A DNA stretch of 64,000 nucleotides, from positions 333,082-397,081 of the forward strand of contig AKXM01000004.1 of assembly GCA_000277545.1 (NCBI GenBank). Direction: 5' to 3'. The notes under the pieces were generated by a model. The model did not search any database, was not told the DNA's origin, and saw only the letters and a list, made by a program, of their open reading frames with translations. The position numbers and the translations under genes were made by a program. Numbering within the stretch: position 1 is the first letter of the stretch; every line of letters begins with the position of its first letter. This document shows, piece by piece, positions 45,239-54,504 of the stretch. The stretch comes from Enterobacter sp. Ag1. Lineage in GTDB: Bacteria > Pseudomonadota > Gammaproteobacteria > Enterobacterales > Enterobacteriaceae.

Positions 45239-48200
45239 ATAACGGCATGCTGCAGGGGGGCAATTTAACCGTTAACCCAGGGCAACTGGATAACAACGGC
45301 ACCGTGTACGCCACACAGAGCCTGGGCATCACGGCCAGCCAGGTTAACAGCGCTGCCGGGGCGCGGCTGCTTAGCCAGGGCAACATGGGGATCAACGCCG
45401 GGAATACCAGCCTGCAGGGGCAGGTGGCGGCGCTGGGCAACCTGTCGCTTAACAGTCAGGGCAGCTACAACCAGCTGACCACGCTGGCGGCTGGCAATAC
45501 GCTGGCGGTCAGCAGTCAGGGCGATATTAACGTCAATGGCCTGCTGCAGGGCCAAGGCGTGCAGCTCTCTGCCGCAGGCACGTTGAATAATAACGGGCAG
45601 GTCCGGGCGGGCTACGGCGAAAGCCACCTCAATGCCGGGCAGCTGAATCTGAACGGCGCAGGTAGCGTGCAGGCGGGTGGGACGCTGCGCCTGACCAGCC
45701 AGAACGGCATCAACAACGCGGGCTTCGTCGGCACCGCCGGTGATTTAATTGCCAGCGCGGGCGGGACGCTGCTCAACAGCGCCCTGCTGTATGCGGGCAA
45801 TAACATGAGTCTGTTTGCCAACAGCATTCGCAACTATCGCGGCGATATTCTGGCGGGCAACAGCCTGTGGATGCAGCGTGATGCGGCGGGCAATGCCAAC
45901 GCCGAAGTGATGAACACCTCCGGAAGTATTGAAACGCAGAATGGTGATATTTCTATTCGCACCTTGCATTTATTGAATACCCGCAATGGCCTTAGTATTC
46001 AGCAAACTACAACAAATAATTCGACTGTGGCGGGTATTGGGAGTGCTTCCATTTTTGTTAAACCAGAGCAATTACCTGGCGGCGCAATGGGGTATTTTAC
46101 CACTGATGAGGTTGTTCAAGTTGGTTCATGTAATGGCCACGGGGCGTGTAATTACGTGCACCACACATATTACCATTATGCCCCCTTCAAAGATTTTGCT
46201 ACGCAAAAATTCGCAGTTTCACAAACAAATATAACTGTTGCTACAAATGGTGGAAGCGGCAGGATTGCTGCTGCGGGTAGCATTAACGGTAGTATTGATA
46301 ATCTCGAAAACCAGGCGAGTAATATTCTTGCGGGTAGCAATATTATATTCACCGGAACACAGTTAAATAACCAAAGCTGGCAGGCAGGCACAAACTACGA
46401 CTTTTTAGTTTACCAATACGCCGATCCTGGTACGCGTAAGCCTCGATTTGCGAATATTAAAGAGGCTCCGCTTGGCGCCGAAATAAAGGGTAATGGTGCG
46501 CAATTTAACCTCACTGGGCATGATACTCAGTATGAGCCGGGTGAAATTTATCGTTCGGTCATTCAGGCCGGAGGCGCAGTCGTCGCCAACTTTAGCAACA
46601 ATATCAGCAATACCTCTGTCTCAGCCAATACCCCCGGCTATACCCCAGGACTAAGTGCTCCGGGGCTTAATTTAGCCGGTGGTCCTGGTGTAACTGGCGG
46701 CGCGCAGGCCACCGATCTAAAGACGGGCACCAATAATACTGTGACCGCACCGCAGGCAACGATCAATTTGTCTGGAACCGGGATTGGTAACATCGAAAAC
46801 CCAATCGGAAGCGGCGGATTAGCCGCCGTGAATAGTCGGCCGCAGAATGGCGCGGACTATGGTCAGGCCGGCGGTAAGATCGCCGATGTCAACCTAGGCC
46901 AGCAGGGCGGGCCTGATATTGATTTAGCGGGCAACGCGACGGGACTGGCGGATTCGAAGGCGAATGGTGGCAATCTAACGCCTGTAAACGGTGAGACCGT
47001 TGAGCTGACCAAACAGCAATCGGGCGAGCCCTCTCGTCATAAAAATGATGATATTGCCGCCGCTGCCGCTCAGGTGATAGCGCAATCCAGCGGGGGGAAA
47101 ACACCGCCTCCGCCGGGCTATGATTATCGCCCCATTGAACTGACGAACATCTCGGATATTACCTCGAAGCTGACGGCCAGCGGGTCGCCAGTTAAGCTCA
47201 GCGATTATCCGCTGCCTGCCAGCGATAACGGCTATTTTGTTACGAATAAAGATCCCAAAAGCCCGTATCTGATCGTCACCAATCCCAAGCTGGATAGTCT
47301 TGGACAGCTGGACAACAGCCTGTTTAACGATATCTATAAGCTTGCCGGGATGGCCGGACCAACCGCACCGCAGGAAACGCGCGCCACTTATACCGATACC
47401 AATAAATTCCTGGGCTCGGATTATTTCCTGGCTCGACTGAACCTGCGCCCGGACTATGACTACCGCTTCCTCGGGGATGCGGCTTTTGATACCCGCTATG
47501 TCAGTAATCAGATCCTGAATCAGACCGGCAACCGCTACGTGAACGGCGTCGGCTCTGATCTGGAGCAGATGCAGTACCTGATTGACCATGCCGCTCAGGC
47601 TCGTGACAAACTGGGTCTTAAACTGGGCGTCAGCCTGTCTGCCGATCAGGTCGCGGCCCTGGACTCCAGCATCCTGTGGTGGGAAAACGCGGTAATCGAC
47701 GGGCAAAACGTCCTCGTGCCTAAACTGTATATCTCGCCGAAGGATGTTGCGGTGAATAACGGCAGCGTCATCGCCGGGAATCAGACGATCCTTAACGCCG
47801 GGAATATCACCAACGACGGCAGTACATTGCAGGGCAAAGCGCTGCTGAGCGCCAGCAGCCAGAACGCCATCAGCAATATTAACGGCGGGGCCATTAACTC
47901 GGGCGGCAGCCTGCAGCTCAGCGCCCTGGGCGATATCAACAACATAGGCTCCACCATTGCCGGGCAGAAAGTGAGCCTCGAGAGCGTGGGCGGCAGCATT
48001 ATTAACCAGACGCTGACCAGCCAATGGAATGCCTCCGGCAAAACCGGCGGCTGGAATGGGATGGATGTAGCCTTCACTCAAACTGACCTGGGCCCACTGG
48101 CATCGATTACCGCCGCCGACGGCCTGAGCCTCAGCGCGGGTAAAGATATCCTCAATACCGGCGCCAATCTCAGCGCAGGTGGCGACATGCTGCTCAAGGC

Positions 48201-51200
48201 GCTGGATAACATTTCCCTTACGGGCAACCAGCTTGTGGAGCGCGACCAGCGTGGCCGCAACATCAATGAATCCATCACCAGCCAGGGCAGTAACGTCAAC
48301 AGTGGGGGGAACTTGAGCCTGCAGGCCGGGCGCGATCTGACCGTCACCGGCAGCAACCTCAATGCCGGGGGCAGCGCCGCGCTATGGGCAGGGAACGACC
48401 TGACGCTGGATGTGGCGAAGAACAGCCGCCATAGCCAGACCAGCAATATGGACATCCTTGATACCAGCAATACCCGCACGACCATTAGCGCCGGGAAGGA
48501 TCTCTCCCTGGCGGCAGGGCGAGACTTGAGCAGCATTGGCGCGGCACTGGCAGCAGAAGATAACGTCGGCTTACAGGCCGGCAGGGACGTTAACTTAGAT
48601 GCGGCGGAATCTACTCACAGCGATAAGTACACCGCGAAGAAAAAAGTCGATATCAACGAATCCGTGCGCCAGCAGGGCACGGAGATCGCCAGCGGCGGGA
48701 ACACCACAATTATTGCCGGGCGCGATGTGAACACCCAGGCCGCGCAGGTAACGGCCCACGGGGATATCGGCGTGGGCGCAGGGCGGGATATCAACCTGGC
48801 CACGGCCACCGAGAGCGACTACCACTACGACGAAGAAACCAAAACCAAAAAAGGTTTCCTCAGCAGCAAAACCACGCACACCATCAATGAAACCAGTTCG
48901 ACTCGCGAAGCCGGAACGCTGCTGAGCGGCGACAACGTGACGCTGAAAGCGGGCAACGATCTGCTGGTGAAGGGCTCATCCGTGGTGGGCGATGGCAATG
49001 TCGCGCTGAACGCGGGTAATAACGTCGATATCGTGGCCGCGACGGAAACGGACACCGCCTGGCACTTTAAGGAGACCAAAAAGAGCGGCCTGATGGGCAC
49101 CGGCGGCATCGGCTTTACCATCGGCAGCAGCAAAAGTACCCACGACCTGCGTGAACAAGGCACCACCCAGAGCCAGAGCATCAGTACCGTGGGATCTACC
49201 GCCGGCAACGTCAGCGTGAACGCCGGGGGAACGGCGCATATTGGCGGTGCCGATCTGGTCGCAAGTAAGGACCTGTCGGTCGCCGGCGATAGTGTTCTCA
49301 TTGAGCCGGGGCACGACAAACGTACCCGCGATGAGAAATTTGAGCAGAAGAGCACCGGGCTGACCGTGGCGCTGTCCGGGGCGGTAGGCGACGCTGTCAA
49401 CAGCGCGGTAGAGACCGCGCAAACAACCAAAAATGAAAGTGACGGCAGACTGGCTGCCCTGCAGGCCACGAAAACGGCGCTGGCCGGGGGCCAGGCGTAT
49501 CTGAACGCCCAGAAAGCGGGGGCAGAAAAAGATCCTGATAACGGTATCCGGGTAAGCGTCTCCCTGACCACGCAAAAATCGAAATCAGAGCAGCACGCCG
49601 AGTCGGATGTGGTCAAAGGCTCGACCCTGACGGCCGGGAATGATCTGAGCATCACCGCCACCGGAAAAGGAAACAGTGCGGACAGCGGCAATATCCTGAT
49701 TGGCGGCAGCCAGCTTAAAGCGGGCGGCGATACATCGCTTTCTGCGAGCCAGGATATTGTCCTGGGCGGGGCGGCCAATACGCAGCTGACGACCGGCAAA
49801 AACAGCAGCAGCGGCGGAGGTATTGGCGTTGGTTTCGGCGTGAACAGCGGCTCGGCGGGGCTCAGCGTCTTTGCCAACGTCAACGCCGCCAACGGTAAGG
49901 ACAAAGGGAACGGCACCAGCTGGACGGAAACCACGCTCGACAGCGGGGGCGCGGTGTCGCTCACCAGCGGCCGGGACGCCATTCTGAACGGGGCCCAGGT
50001 CAACGGCGATAAAGTTGTCGCCGATATTGGCCGGGATCTGCTGATCGGCAGCCAGCAGGACTCGAATAGCTACGACAGCAAGCAAACCAGCATGGCTGCA
50101 GGCGGGAGCTACACCTTCGGAGGCGGTGGTGGTTCTGGCTATATCAGCCTCAGCCAGGACAAGATGAAGAGCACCTATGACTCGGTGCTGGAGCAAAGCG
50201 GTATTTTTGCCGGAAACGGCGGCTTTAACATTACCGTGGGCAACCATACTCAGTTGAACGGGGCGGTGATCGCCAGCCGGGCCGGGGCGGATAAAAACAG
50301 CCTCGATACCGGGACACTGGGCTTCTCTGATATCGGCAACAAAGCCGACTATAAAGTCAGCCACAGCGGCATCAGCCTGTCCGGTGGCACGAATATGTCC
50401 CCTGGATCAATGCTGGCCGCTAACGGCCTCGCGAACGTTGGTACGCTGCTGGCCGGGATTAACGGGAAAGGCCACGCCGAAGGCACCACGCAATCCGCCG
50501 TGGCAGATGGTAATATCACAATTCGTGACAGGGCAAATCAGCAGCAGGACGTTGCTGCGCTGAGTCGCGACACCGAACATGCCAACGGCAGCATCGGGCA
50601 GATCTTTAACAAAGAGGAAGAGCAAAAACGCCTGCAGACGGCGCAGCTGGTGGGTGAGATCGGCGGCCAGATGACCGGCGTGGTGGCCACCTATGGCGAT
50701 CTGCAGGCGCTGGATGCCGTGCGTGCCAAAGATAGCAAATACGCCAGCATGAGCGCTGCAGAACTGCGTAATACGGAAGACTACCAAAAAGCCTTTGGCG
50801 ACTACGGCATCGGCGGTAAATACCAGATGGTGGCGCAGTCGGTGAGCGGCATTCTGGCGGGCGCCGCCGGGGGCGATTTCAATAAAGCCCTGGCGGGTGG
50901 CCTGAACCCGGTGATGGCGCAGGTTATTAAAGGGGCCACTACCAGGGGTGACGAAGTCAATGAACCTGCCAATCTGATGGCGCACGCGGTCTGGGGCGCT
51001 CTGGCGGCGCAGCTTTCAGGCGGCAATGCAGCGGCAGGCGCGGCGGGCGCATTCAGCGGCGAGCTGGCCGCAAGGCATATCGCCGCCGAGATGTTCCCGG
51101 ATACAAAACCTGGGGATTTGAATCAGGACCAGAAACAGCTCGTTAGTTTGCTGGGCACCATGGCGGCAGGGATCGCCGGCGGCGTGGTGGGGAATAGCAC

Positions 51201-52005
51201 CGCAGCGGCGACCACGGGCGCGCAGGCCGGGAAGAATGCTGTTGAGAATAATGGGTTAAGTAGCACTCAAGCACTGACCTTTGATAAAGAGCTGTCGGAC
51301 TGCCGAAAATCCGGCAGTGACTGCCAGGCAGTGATTGATAAGTGGAAACAGGTTAGCGACAAGCAAAGCGCCGAAACAGACCAGAAGCTGAAAGACGATC
51401 CGCTAGCGGCCCGAGTGATGGATAAGGAAGTTGCTCAGGGCGGCTATGATATGGCAGAACGTCCAGGCTGGCTGAGTAACATTGGTGCAGATGTAATGAC
51501 CAGTGATGAGGCTAAAGCTTACGTGCAGCAGTGGAATGGTCAGGATCTGGCTAATATTGATGTTAACAGCCCGACCTGGACGAAGTTTGCGGTATTTGCC
51601 TCAGATCCAGAAAACCAGGCCATGTTAGTTTCGGGTGGGTTACTGGCAAAAAGTTTAGTGCAACTAACAAAGGCTACTATAACCAACTTATCCCAAGGCG
51701 GAGCACCATTTGCAATAAAAAGTATGCAAGTTGGATTACGTAATCCACAATATGTGGATGAGCTTAAAAAAGATATGACGAGTGGTAATTACAGATTTAC
51801 TGCACCCGAGGGGCGTATTGCTGGATATGTTGATAGCAAAGGTAATTATTATATATCTGAAGGCAACCATAGGATGGTGGCTGCCCAGGAAATATACAAA
51901 AAAACAGGAGATGCTTCATATATAGAAAAACTTATACAAAATGGCTCATGGACTCAGACTAAAAATGCTCCGGCTGGCGCTTCTTCTATGCCGACAAGAA
52001 AATGA
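45181..52005 (+). CDS. cdiA: CdiA-type filamentous haemagglutinin effector, 5'-truncated, with VENN motif and C-terminal toxin
   Basis: A 2274-codon open frame, but the first ten or so codons are cdiB DNA read out of frame and true CdiA homology begins near 45207 ('TIGGSYILNNGMLQGG'). There is no signal peptide and no TPS domain. What follows is FHA-repeat stalk ('NNGQVRAG', 'LNAGGSAALWAGNDLTL', 'GRDVNLDA' repeats), pretoxin region, the VENN motif ('AVENNGLS', about 2020-2027) and a 250-residue variable C-terminus. The last hundred residues ('YYISEGNHRMVAAQEIY', about 2222-2238) recall a ParB-like nuclease fold; that is a guess. Base composition turns AT-rich from about 51.64 kb. Probably not secreted. 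Confidence 0.85.
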   Translation: MVYQRRAQQQGTIGGSYILNNGMLQGGNLTVNPGQLDNNGTVYATQSLGITASQVNSAAGARLLSQGNMGINAGNTSLQGQVAALGNLSLNSQGSYNQLTTLAAGNTLAVSSQGDINVNGLLQGQGVQLSAAGTLNNNGQVRAGYGESHLNAGQLNLNGAGSVQAGGTLRLTSQNGINNAGFVGTAGDLIASAGGTLLNSALLYAGNNMSLFANSIRNYRGDILAGNSLWMQRDAAGNANAEVMNTSGSIETQNGDISIRTLHLLNTRNGLSIQQTTTNNSTVAGIGSASIFVKPEQLPGGAMGYFTTDEVVQVGSCNGHGACNYVHHTYYHYAPFKDFATQKFAVSQTNITVATNGGSGRIAAAGSINGSIDNLENQASNILAGSNIIFTGTQLNNQSWQAGTNYDFLVYQYADPGTRKPRFANIKEAPLGAEIKGNGAQFNLTGHDTQYEPGEIYRSVIQAGGAVVANFSNNISNTSVSANTPGYTPGLSAPGLNLAGGPGVTGGAQATDLKTGTNNTVTAPQATINLSGTGIGNIENPIGSGGLAAVNSRPQNGADYGQAGGKIADVNLGQQGGPDIDLAGNATGLADSKANGGNLTPVNGETVELTKQQSGEPSRHKNDDIAAAAAQVIAQSSGGKTPPPPGYDYRPIELTNISDITSKLTASGSPVKLSDYPLPASDNGYFVTNKDPKSPYLIVTNPKLDSLGQLDNSLFNDIYKLAGMAGPTAPQETRATYTDTNKFLGSDYFLARLNLRPDYDYRFLGDAAFDTRYVSNQILNQTGNRYVNGVGSDLEQMQYLIDHAAQARDKLGLKLGVSLSADQVAALDSSILWWENAVIDGQNVLVPKLYISPKDVAVNNGSVIAGNQTILNAGNITNDGSTLQGKALLSASSQNAISNINGGAINSGGSLQLSALGDINNIGSTIAGQKVSLESVGGSIINQTLTSQWNASGKTGGWNGMDVAFTQTDLGPLASITAADGLSLSAGKDILNTGANLSAGGDMLLKALDNISLTGNQLVERDQRGRNINESITSQGSNVNSGGNLSLQAGRDLTVTGSNLNAGGSAALWAGNDLTLDVAKNSRHSQTSNMDILDTSNTRTTISAGKDLSLAAGRDLSSIGAALAAEDNVGLQAGRDVNLDAAESTHSDKYTAKKKVDINESVRQQGTEIASGGNTTIIAGRDVNTQAAQVTAHGDIGVGAGRDINLATATESDYHYDEETKTKKGFLSSKTTHTINETSSTREAGTLLSGDNVTLKAGNDLLVKGSSVVGDGNVALNAGNNVDIVAATETDTAWHFKETKKSGLMGTGGIGFTIGSSKSTHDLREQGTTQSQSISTVGSTAGNVSVNAGGTAHIGGADLVASKDLSVAGDSVLIEPGHDKRTRDEKFEQKSTGLTVALSGAVGDAVNSAVETAQTTKNESDGRLAALQATKTALAGGQAYLNAQKAGAEKDPDNGIRVSVSLTTQKSKSEQHAESDVVKGSTLTAGNDLSITATGKGNSADSGNILIGGSQLKAGGDTSLSASQDIVLGGAANTQLTTGKNSSSGGGIGVGFGVNSGSAGLSVFANVNAANGKDKGNGTSWTETTLDSGGAVSLTSGRDAILNGAQVNGDKVVADIGRDLLIGSQQDSNSYDSKQTSMAAGGSYTFGGGGGSGYISLSQDKMKSTYDSVLEQSGIFAGNGGFNITVGNHTQLNGAVIASRAGADKNSLDTGTLGFSDIGNKADYKVSHSGISLSGGTNMSPGSMLAANGLANVGTLLAGINGKGHAEGTTQSAVADGNITIRDRANQQQDVAALSRDTEHANGSIGQIFNKEEEQKRLQTAQLVGEIGGQMTGVVATYGDLQALDAVRAKDSKYASMSAAELRNTEDYQKAFGDYGIGGKYQMVAQSVSGILAGAAGGDFNKALAGGLNPVMAQVIKGATTRGDEVNEPANLMAHAVWGALAAQLSGGNAAAGAAGAFSGELAARHIAAEMFPDTKPGDLNQDQKQLVSLLGTMAAGIAGGVVGNSTAAATTGAQAGKNAVENNGLSSTQALTFDKELSDCRKSGSDCQAVIDKWKQVSDKQSAETDQKLKDDPLAARVMDKEVAQGGYDMAERPGWLSNIGADVMTSDEAKAYVQQWNGQDLANIDVNSPTWTKFAVFASDPENQAMLVSGGLLAKSLVQLTKATITNLSQGGAPFAIKSMQVGLRNPQYVDELKKDMTSGNYRFTAPEGRIAGYVDSKGNYYISEGNHRMVAAQEIYKKTGDASYIEKLIQNGSWTQTKNAPAGASSMPTRK

Positions 52006-52037
52006 TGAATTTTATGAATATTAATGAAGGGGGCTGC

Positions 52038-52364
52038 GTGTATAAAAATGAAGTATACGTGAGAATGCTAGGGCTTGCGCTGCCTTACATACGAAACCTA
52101 CTACAACTGGAAAAGAAAGAAAAAATTCTGAATTTATCTTGCTATCTGGAAACTGATCTTGTTCATAATTTGACGGTTACCATCCTAGATAAAAACTTTA
52201 CGGATCACGACATATGGTTTTTGAATCACCAAGCAAAAGCTTACTTTGAAAAATGTAATGAAGATATATCGCCAAATTACAATCAACATATTACGTATAT
52301 AAAAGAGTTATTTAATATGGTTCCTGGCGATTTGAAATCTAAATTAACGTGGATTGGCCCATAA
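52038..52364 (+). CDS. Putative immunity protein for the CdiA C-terminal toxin
   Basis: A small AT-rich gene directly behind cdiA. The GTG at 52038 has a strong GAAGGGGG site and gives 108 residues beginning with 'YKNEVYVRMLGLALPYIRNLL'; an ATG at 52002 overlaps the cdiA stop by four bases (ATGA) and would add 12 residues. No signal peptide or membrane helix, so it would act in the cytoplasm, as expected against a nuclease. The C-terminal half has 'HDIWFLNHQAKAYFEKC' and ends 'LTWIGP'. Immunity role rests on position and size; I cannot name its family. Confidence 0.65.
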   Translation: MYKNEVYVRMLGLALPYIRNLLQLEKKEKILNLSCYLETDLVHNLTVTILDKNFTDHDIWFLNHQAKAYFEKCNEDISPNYNQHITYIKELFNMVPGDLKSKLTWIGP

Positions 52365-52379
52365 TAAAATAAATCGCAT

Positions 52380-52524
52380 ACCTTCATTGTTGATGTTTTA
52401 GTTTATATGCCAGTCAGTCACTTGCCTAATTTTGCGGTGATTGGAGATGGCTTGGCAATGGAATACTCTTAAACCACCGACAAAAATTGATATCATCAGA
52501 CCAGAGAAGAAGACAAAGGGATAA
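52380..52524 (+). pseudogene. Remnant of an orphan CDI toxin tail
   Basis: Two short open pieces in different frames: one ending 'NFAVIGDGLAMEYS' at 52471 and one reading 'WNTLKPPTKIDIIRPEKK' to a stop at 52524, three bases before the next start. The abutting arrangement resembles a toxin C-terminus placed before its immunity gene. Frameshifted and much shortened; low certainty. Confidence 0.35.
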
Positions 52525-52526
52525 AT

Positions 52527-52858
52527 ATGTCAGTAGAGGATGTGAGAAAATTGACTCGATTAGTATACCTAACGATAACCGTAACACGGTTAGTCTGGGT
52601 ATATCGGATCATTTAACTTGGGATGATTCTATTGGCGAACATTTGTATAAGCTTCAAGAAAAAATAAATGCTTATATTGATTTTATTGAAAGCGGAGAGA
52701 TATATGAAGCATTTCCTGCATCAAAAGATACAGAGCTTAAAATTATAGATATTTATTTCAAATATGATCCTGCAGGAGAGGCGATTTCTTTTTTAGAACA
52801 GGTGTCGAATGTTCTGCAATCAATCAACATAGAATTAAGTTATCAAACATTGAAATTA
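52527..52858 (+). pseudogene. Frameshifted orphan small protein (possible DUF6572-like immunity)
   Basis: The ATG at 52527 reads MSVEDV and then leaves the good frame; shifting at about 52543 gives 'EKIDSISIPNDNRNTVSLGI', 'HLYKLQEKINAYIDFIESGEIYE' and 'IDIYFKYDP..EAISFLEQV', a coherent hydrophilic domain of about 105 residues. Loss of one base at GATGT|GAG explains it. The shifted frame then runs on through the terminator at 52859 without a stop, so the 3' end is also altered. The resemblance to DUF6572 is from memory and unverified. Confidence 0.5.
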
Positions 52859-52891
52859 CAAAAATCCCAACCTCTCGCGGTTGGGATTTTC
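52859..52891. terminator. Bidirectional terminator between the orphan gene and symE
   Basis: AATCCCAACC-TCTCGC-GGTTGGGATT with A-run before and T-run after, 11 bases past the minus-strand symE stop. Confidence 0.85.
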
Positions 52892-52901
52892 ACGTTAAGT
52901 C

Positions 52902-53342
52902 TCAGTTCTTACCCCGCTTCAGGCCGTCATAGCGGGGCGATTCCCGTCTGATAACCGGGATATCGCCGGTATCGTTCAATGCTCCAGGAAAGCTTTTGAT
53001 CCACTGCTGCATCTTCTTCTTGTTGAAATGTGTGACGCTTAACCCCTCGGCACAGCCCCAAAGTTCGCGGCTGTTCTGGGTGGTGATCACAATGCAGTCC
53101 GGCATCACCCGGATTTTTATCGGCATACCCGGTGTAAACCCGGCCTGTGAAATCCACGTGCCCTGAAGCGGCAGATAGTCGTACCGAACCCGATCGTAAA
53201 ACTCAGTGCGTGAAGGTGGGGCCGGTGGCAAGCACTTATCTGGTTTATTGCGTGCCGAATCGCAGTATTCAGCGTTATTTTCCGGTGCGGTTGATTTTGT
53301 TTTGGAAATAGTGACTTCTGGCTTAAAATTCTTCGCAGCCAT
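52902..53342 (-). CDS. symE: SymE-like type I toxin family protein
   Basis: A 146-residue protein with the SymE/AbrB-like core 'YDYLPLQGTWISQAGFTPGM' (about 56-75) followed by 'PIKIRVMPDCIVITTQ'. The ATG at 53342 has a perfect GAGGAG site; a TTG two codons earlier does not. In E. coli, SymE is an SOS-induced toxin whose message is blocked by the antisense RNA SymR. SymE-like genes are common next to CDI and Rhs loci. The N-terminal 45 residues and C-terminal 45 residues are extra relative to the core. No LexA box was recognised upstream. Confidence 0.75.
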   Translation of the reverse strand: MAAKNFKPEVTISKTKSTAPENNAEYCDSARNKPDKCLPPAPPSRTEFYDRVRYDYLPLQGTWISQAGFTPGMPIKIRVMPDCIVITTQNSRELWGCAEGLSVTHFNKKKMQQWIKSFPGALNDTGDIPVIRRESPRYDGLKRGKN

Positions 53343-53627
53343 GTTCAACTCCTCTTTAGTTGCATGTGGTCAGCGACATGGAGGTGGTGAGACACCTTTA
53401 TGTCGCGCTAATTCATAATTAATTTCCTATGTTATACTTCTCTTCTGTAAACCATTCGCTTCAACACTTGGGTATTATATCATGCTGTACAAAAACACAG
53501 AGCCTGATTCACTGGCTATATACAATCTTGCGAGGTGTCTTCTAAAAATAATACGATAGAGTGCAACGTTGCATTACAGATTAGAAATACGATAGTTTAT
53601 TTTTATGCAGAGCTGGATAACTAAGAA

Positions 53628-53927
53628 ATGAAACAGACTGAACGAGTTAACGAATGGCTAAAAAAAAGATGTTCCATTTGCTTTTTTTTACCCAATGGCC
53701 CTTATGGACGGCCATTTGATAATCAATATTATGTTGATGAAGTTAAAGAACTGGAAGATGGGTTTATCATTCATTTTACTGATGATTTAGCTCTCCGCTT
53801 CAACGGAGAAGTCACGATATTAGAGAGTGAAGATAAATTAATCATTGAAGATTTCAGAGTATGCGAATTTGAGTGCAGGGGAATAATCCAGTCCAGATAC
53901 GATTACGGTCATGTTTCACTTTGCTAG
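53628..53927 (+). CDS. Small hypothetical protein, possible orphan immunity
   Basis: A 99-residue acidic protein ('NEWLKKRCSICFFLPNGPYG' near the start, 'VCEFECRGI' near residue 83, ends 'GHVSLC'). Four cysteines; no membrane helix. Its ATG overlaps by ATGA the stop of an 11-codon frame reading 'FIFMQSWITKK', reminiscent of a toxin tail before its immunity gene. I do not recognise a characterised family; orphan immunity is inferred from location among CDI debris. Confidence 0.55.
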   Translation: MKQTERVNEWLKKRCSICFFLPNGPYGRPFDNQYYVDEVKELEDGFIIHFTDDLALRFNGEVTILESEDKLIIEDFRVCEFECRGIIQSRYDYGHVSLC

Positions 53928-54125
53928 GTGATATATCAATGCAAGTTCATGATGCAACATGAATATTTCCACCATGATTCTTTGTAGCTGTTGAAAAGGG
54001 TGTTGTATGAAAGGATTTAGACAGTGATTATGATATCACGGACGCAGTGATATATGCTTGAGTTTTCCTATTATTTGAAAAATGGGTAATATTTGTCCTC
54101 AACTCAGAGAAGGGGAGATGCTTGG

Positions 54126-54212
54126 AAATGATATCCACTTGCCCTGAAGTGGTAGATATTCGTACCGCTCCCGATCATAAAACTCGTTGCCGGGAAGTGC
54201 CTGCTGTAACTC
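54126..54212 (-). pseudogene. Second symE remnant
   Basis: On the minus strand this reads 'NEFYDRERYEYLPLQGKWIS', matching the core of the intact symE at 53.2 kb ('TEFYDRVRYDYLPLQGTWIS'). DNA identity with 53145-53225 is evident by eye (GTGCCCTGAAG/TTGCCCTGAAG, CGTACCG, CGATC.TAAAACTC). It is cut on its N-terminal side by the IS fragment and lacks the rest of the domain. Confidence 0.75.
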
Positions 54213-54446
54213 TTTTTGATATCAGAGGCTTCCATGCCGCCGAACTTCGCTTTTCAGTTGTAGTACGAGGCTTCGGAGATCCCGGCCTCGCGGCACACAT
54301 CCTTAACGGTGCGTCCGGCTTCGACGGACTTCAGAACGGCGATGATCTGGTGTTCGGTGAATAGTGCTTTGCGCATGGTGAGCTCCTCCGGGGACGTAAT
54401 CAGTATGCCGGAAGATCTCTAAATATGAATGGTCCGTTTTGCCGGG
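54213..54446 (-). mobile_element. IS3-family insertion sequence remnant (orfA start)
   Basis: From ATG 54376 the minus strand reads 'MRKALFTEHQIIAVLKSVEA' then 'VCREAGISEASYYN', the N-terminus of an IS3-group (IS407-like) OrfA with its helix-turn-helix. The Trp expected after 'SYYN' is a TGA stop (54254-54256). After 'GGMEASDIKK' homology ends and symE DNA begins, so orfA is cut at about 54213. The upstream end contains CCCGGCAAAACGG and GGAGG before the ATG. No orfB or second end is present. Confidence 0.75.
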
Positions 54447-54450
54447 ATAC

Positions 54451-54504
54451 TTACAAACCGGCAGTGCAAAAAAACCTGAAAAAGAAAAAGAGCGTGAAAA
54501 ATGA
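54451..54504 (+). pseudogene. Tail of an orphan CDI toxin
   Basis: An open frame to the right of the IS end reads 'LQTGSAKKPEKEKEREK' and stops at TGA 54502-54504, which overlaps the next ATG as ATGA. The Lys/Glu-rich end and overlap look like the last codons of a toxin whose body was lost when the IS element arrived. Confidence 0.4.

Noticed and set aside
48825..50003. 392-codon minus-strand frame within cdiA (and similar ones at 46975-48081 and 49585-50364)
   Set aside because: Opposite-strand shadows of the repetitive FHA stalk; composition (Pro/Leu/Ser-rich) is what antisense reading of Gly/Asn repeats gives.
45181..52005. CRISPR or tandem-repeat array
   Set aside because: The repetitiveness is at protein level (FHA-type repeats) with degenerate DNA; no regular repeat-spacer pattern is seen here or elsewhere in the window.
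54122..54364. 80-codon plus-strand frame over the IS3/symE remnant
   Set aside because: It is antisense to two identifiable remnants on the minus strand and has no homology of its own.
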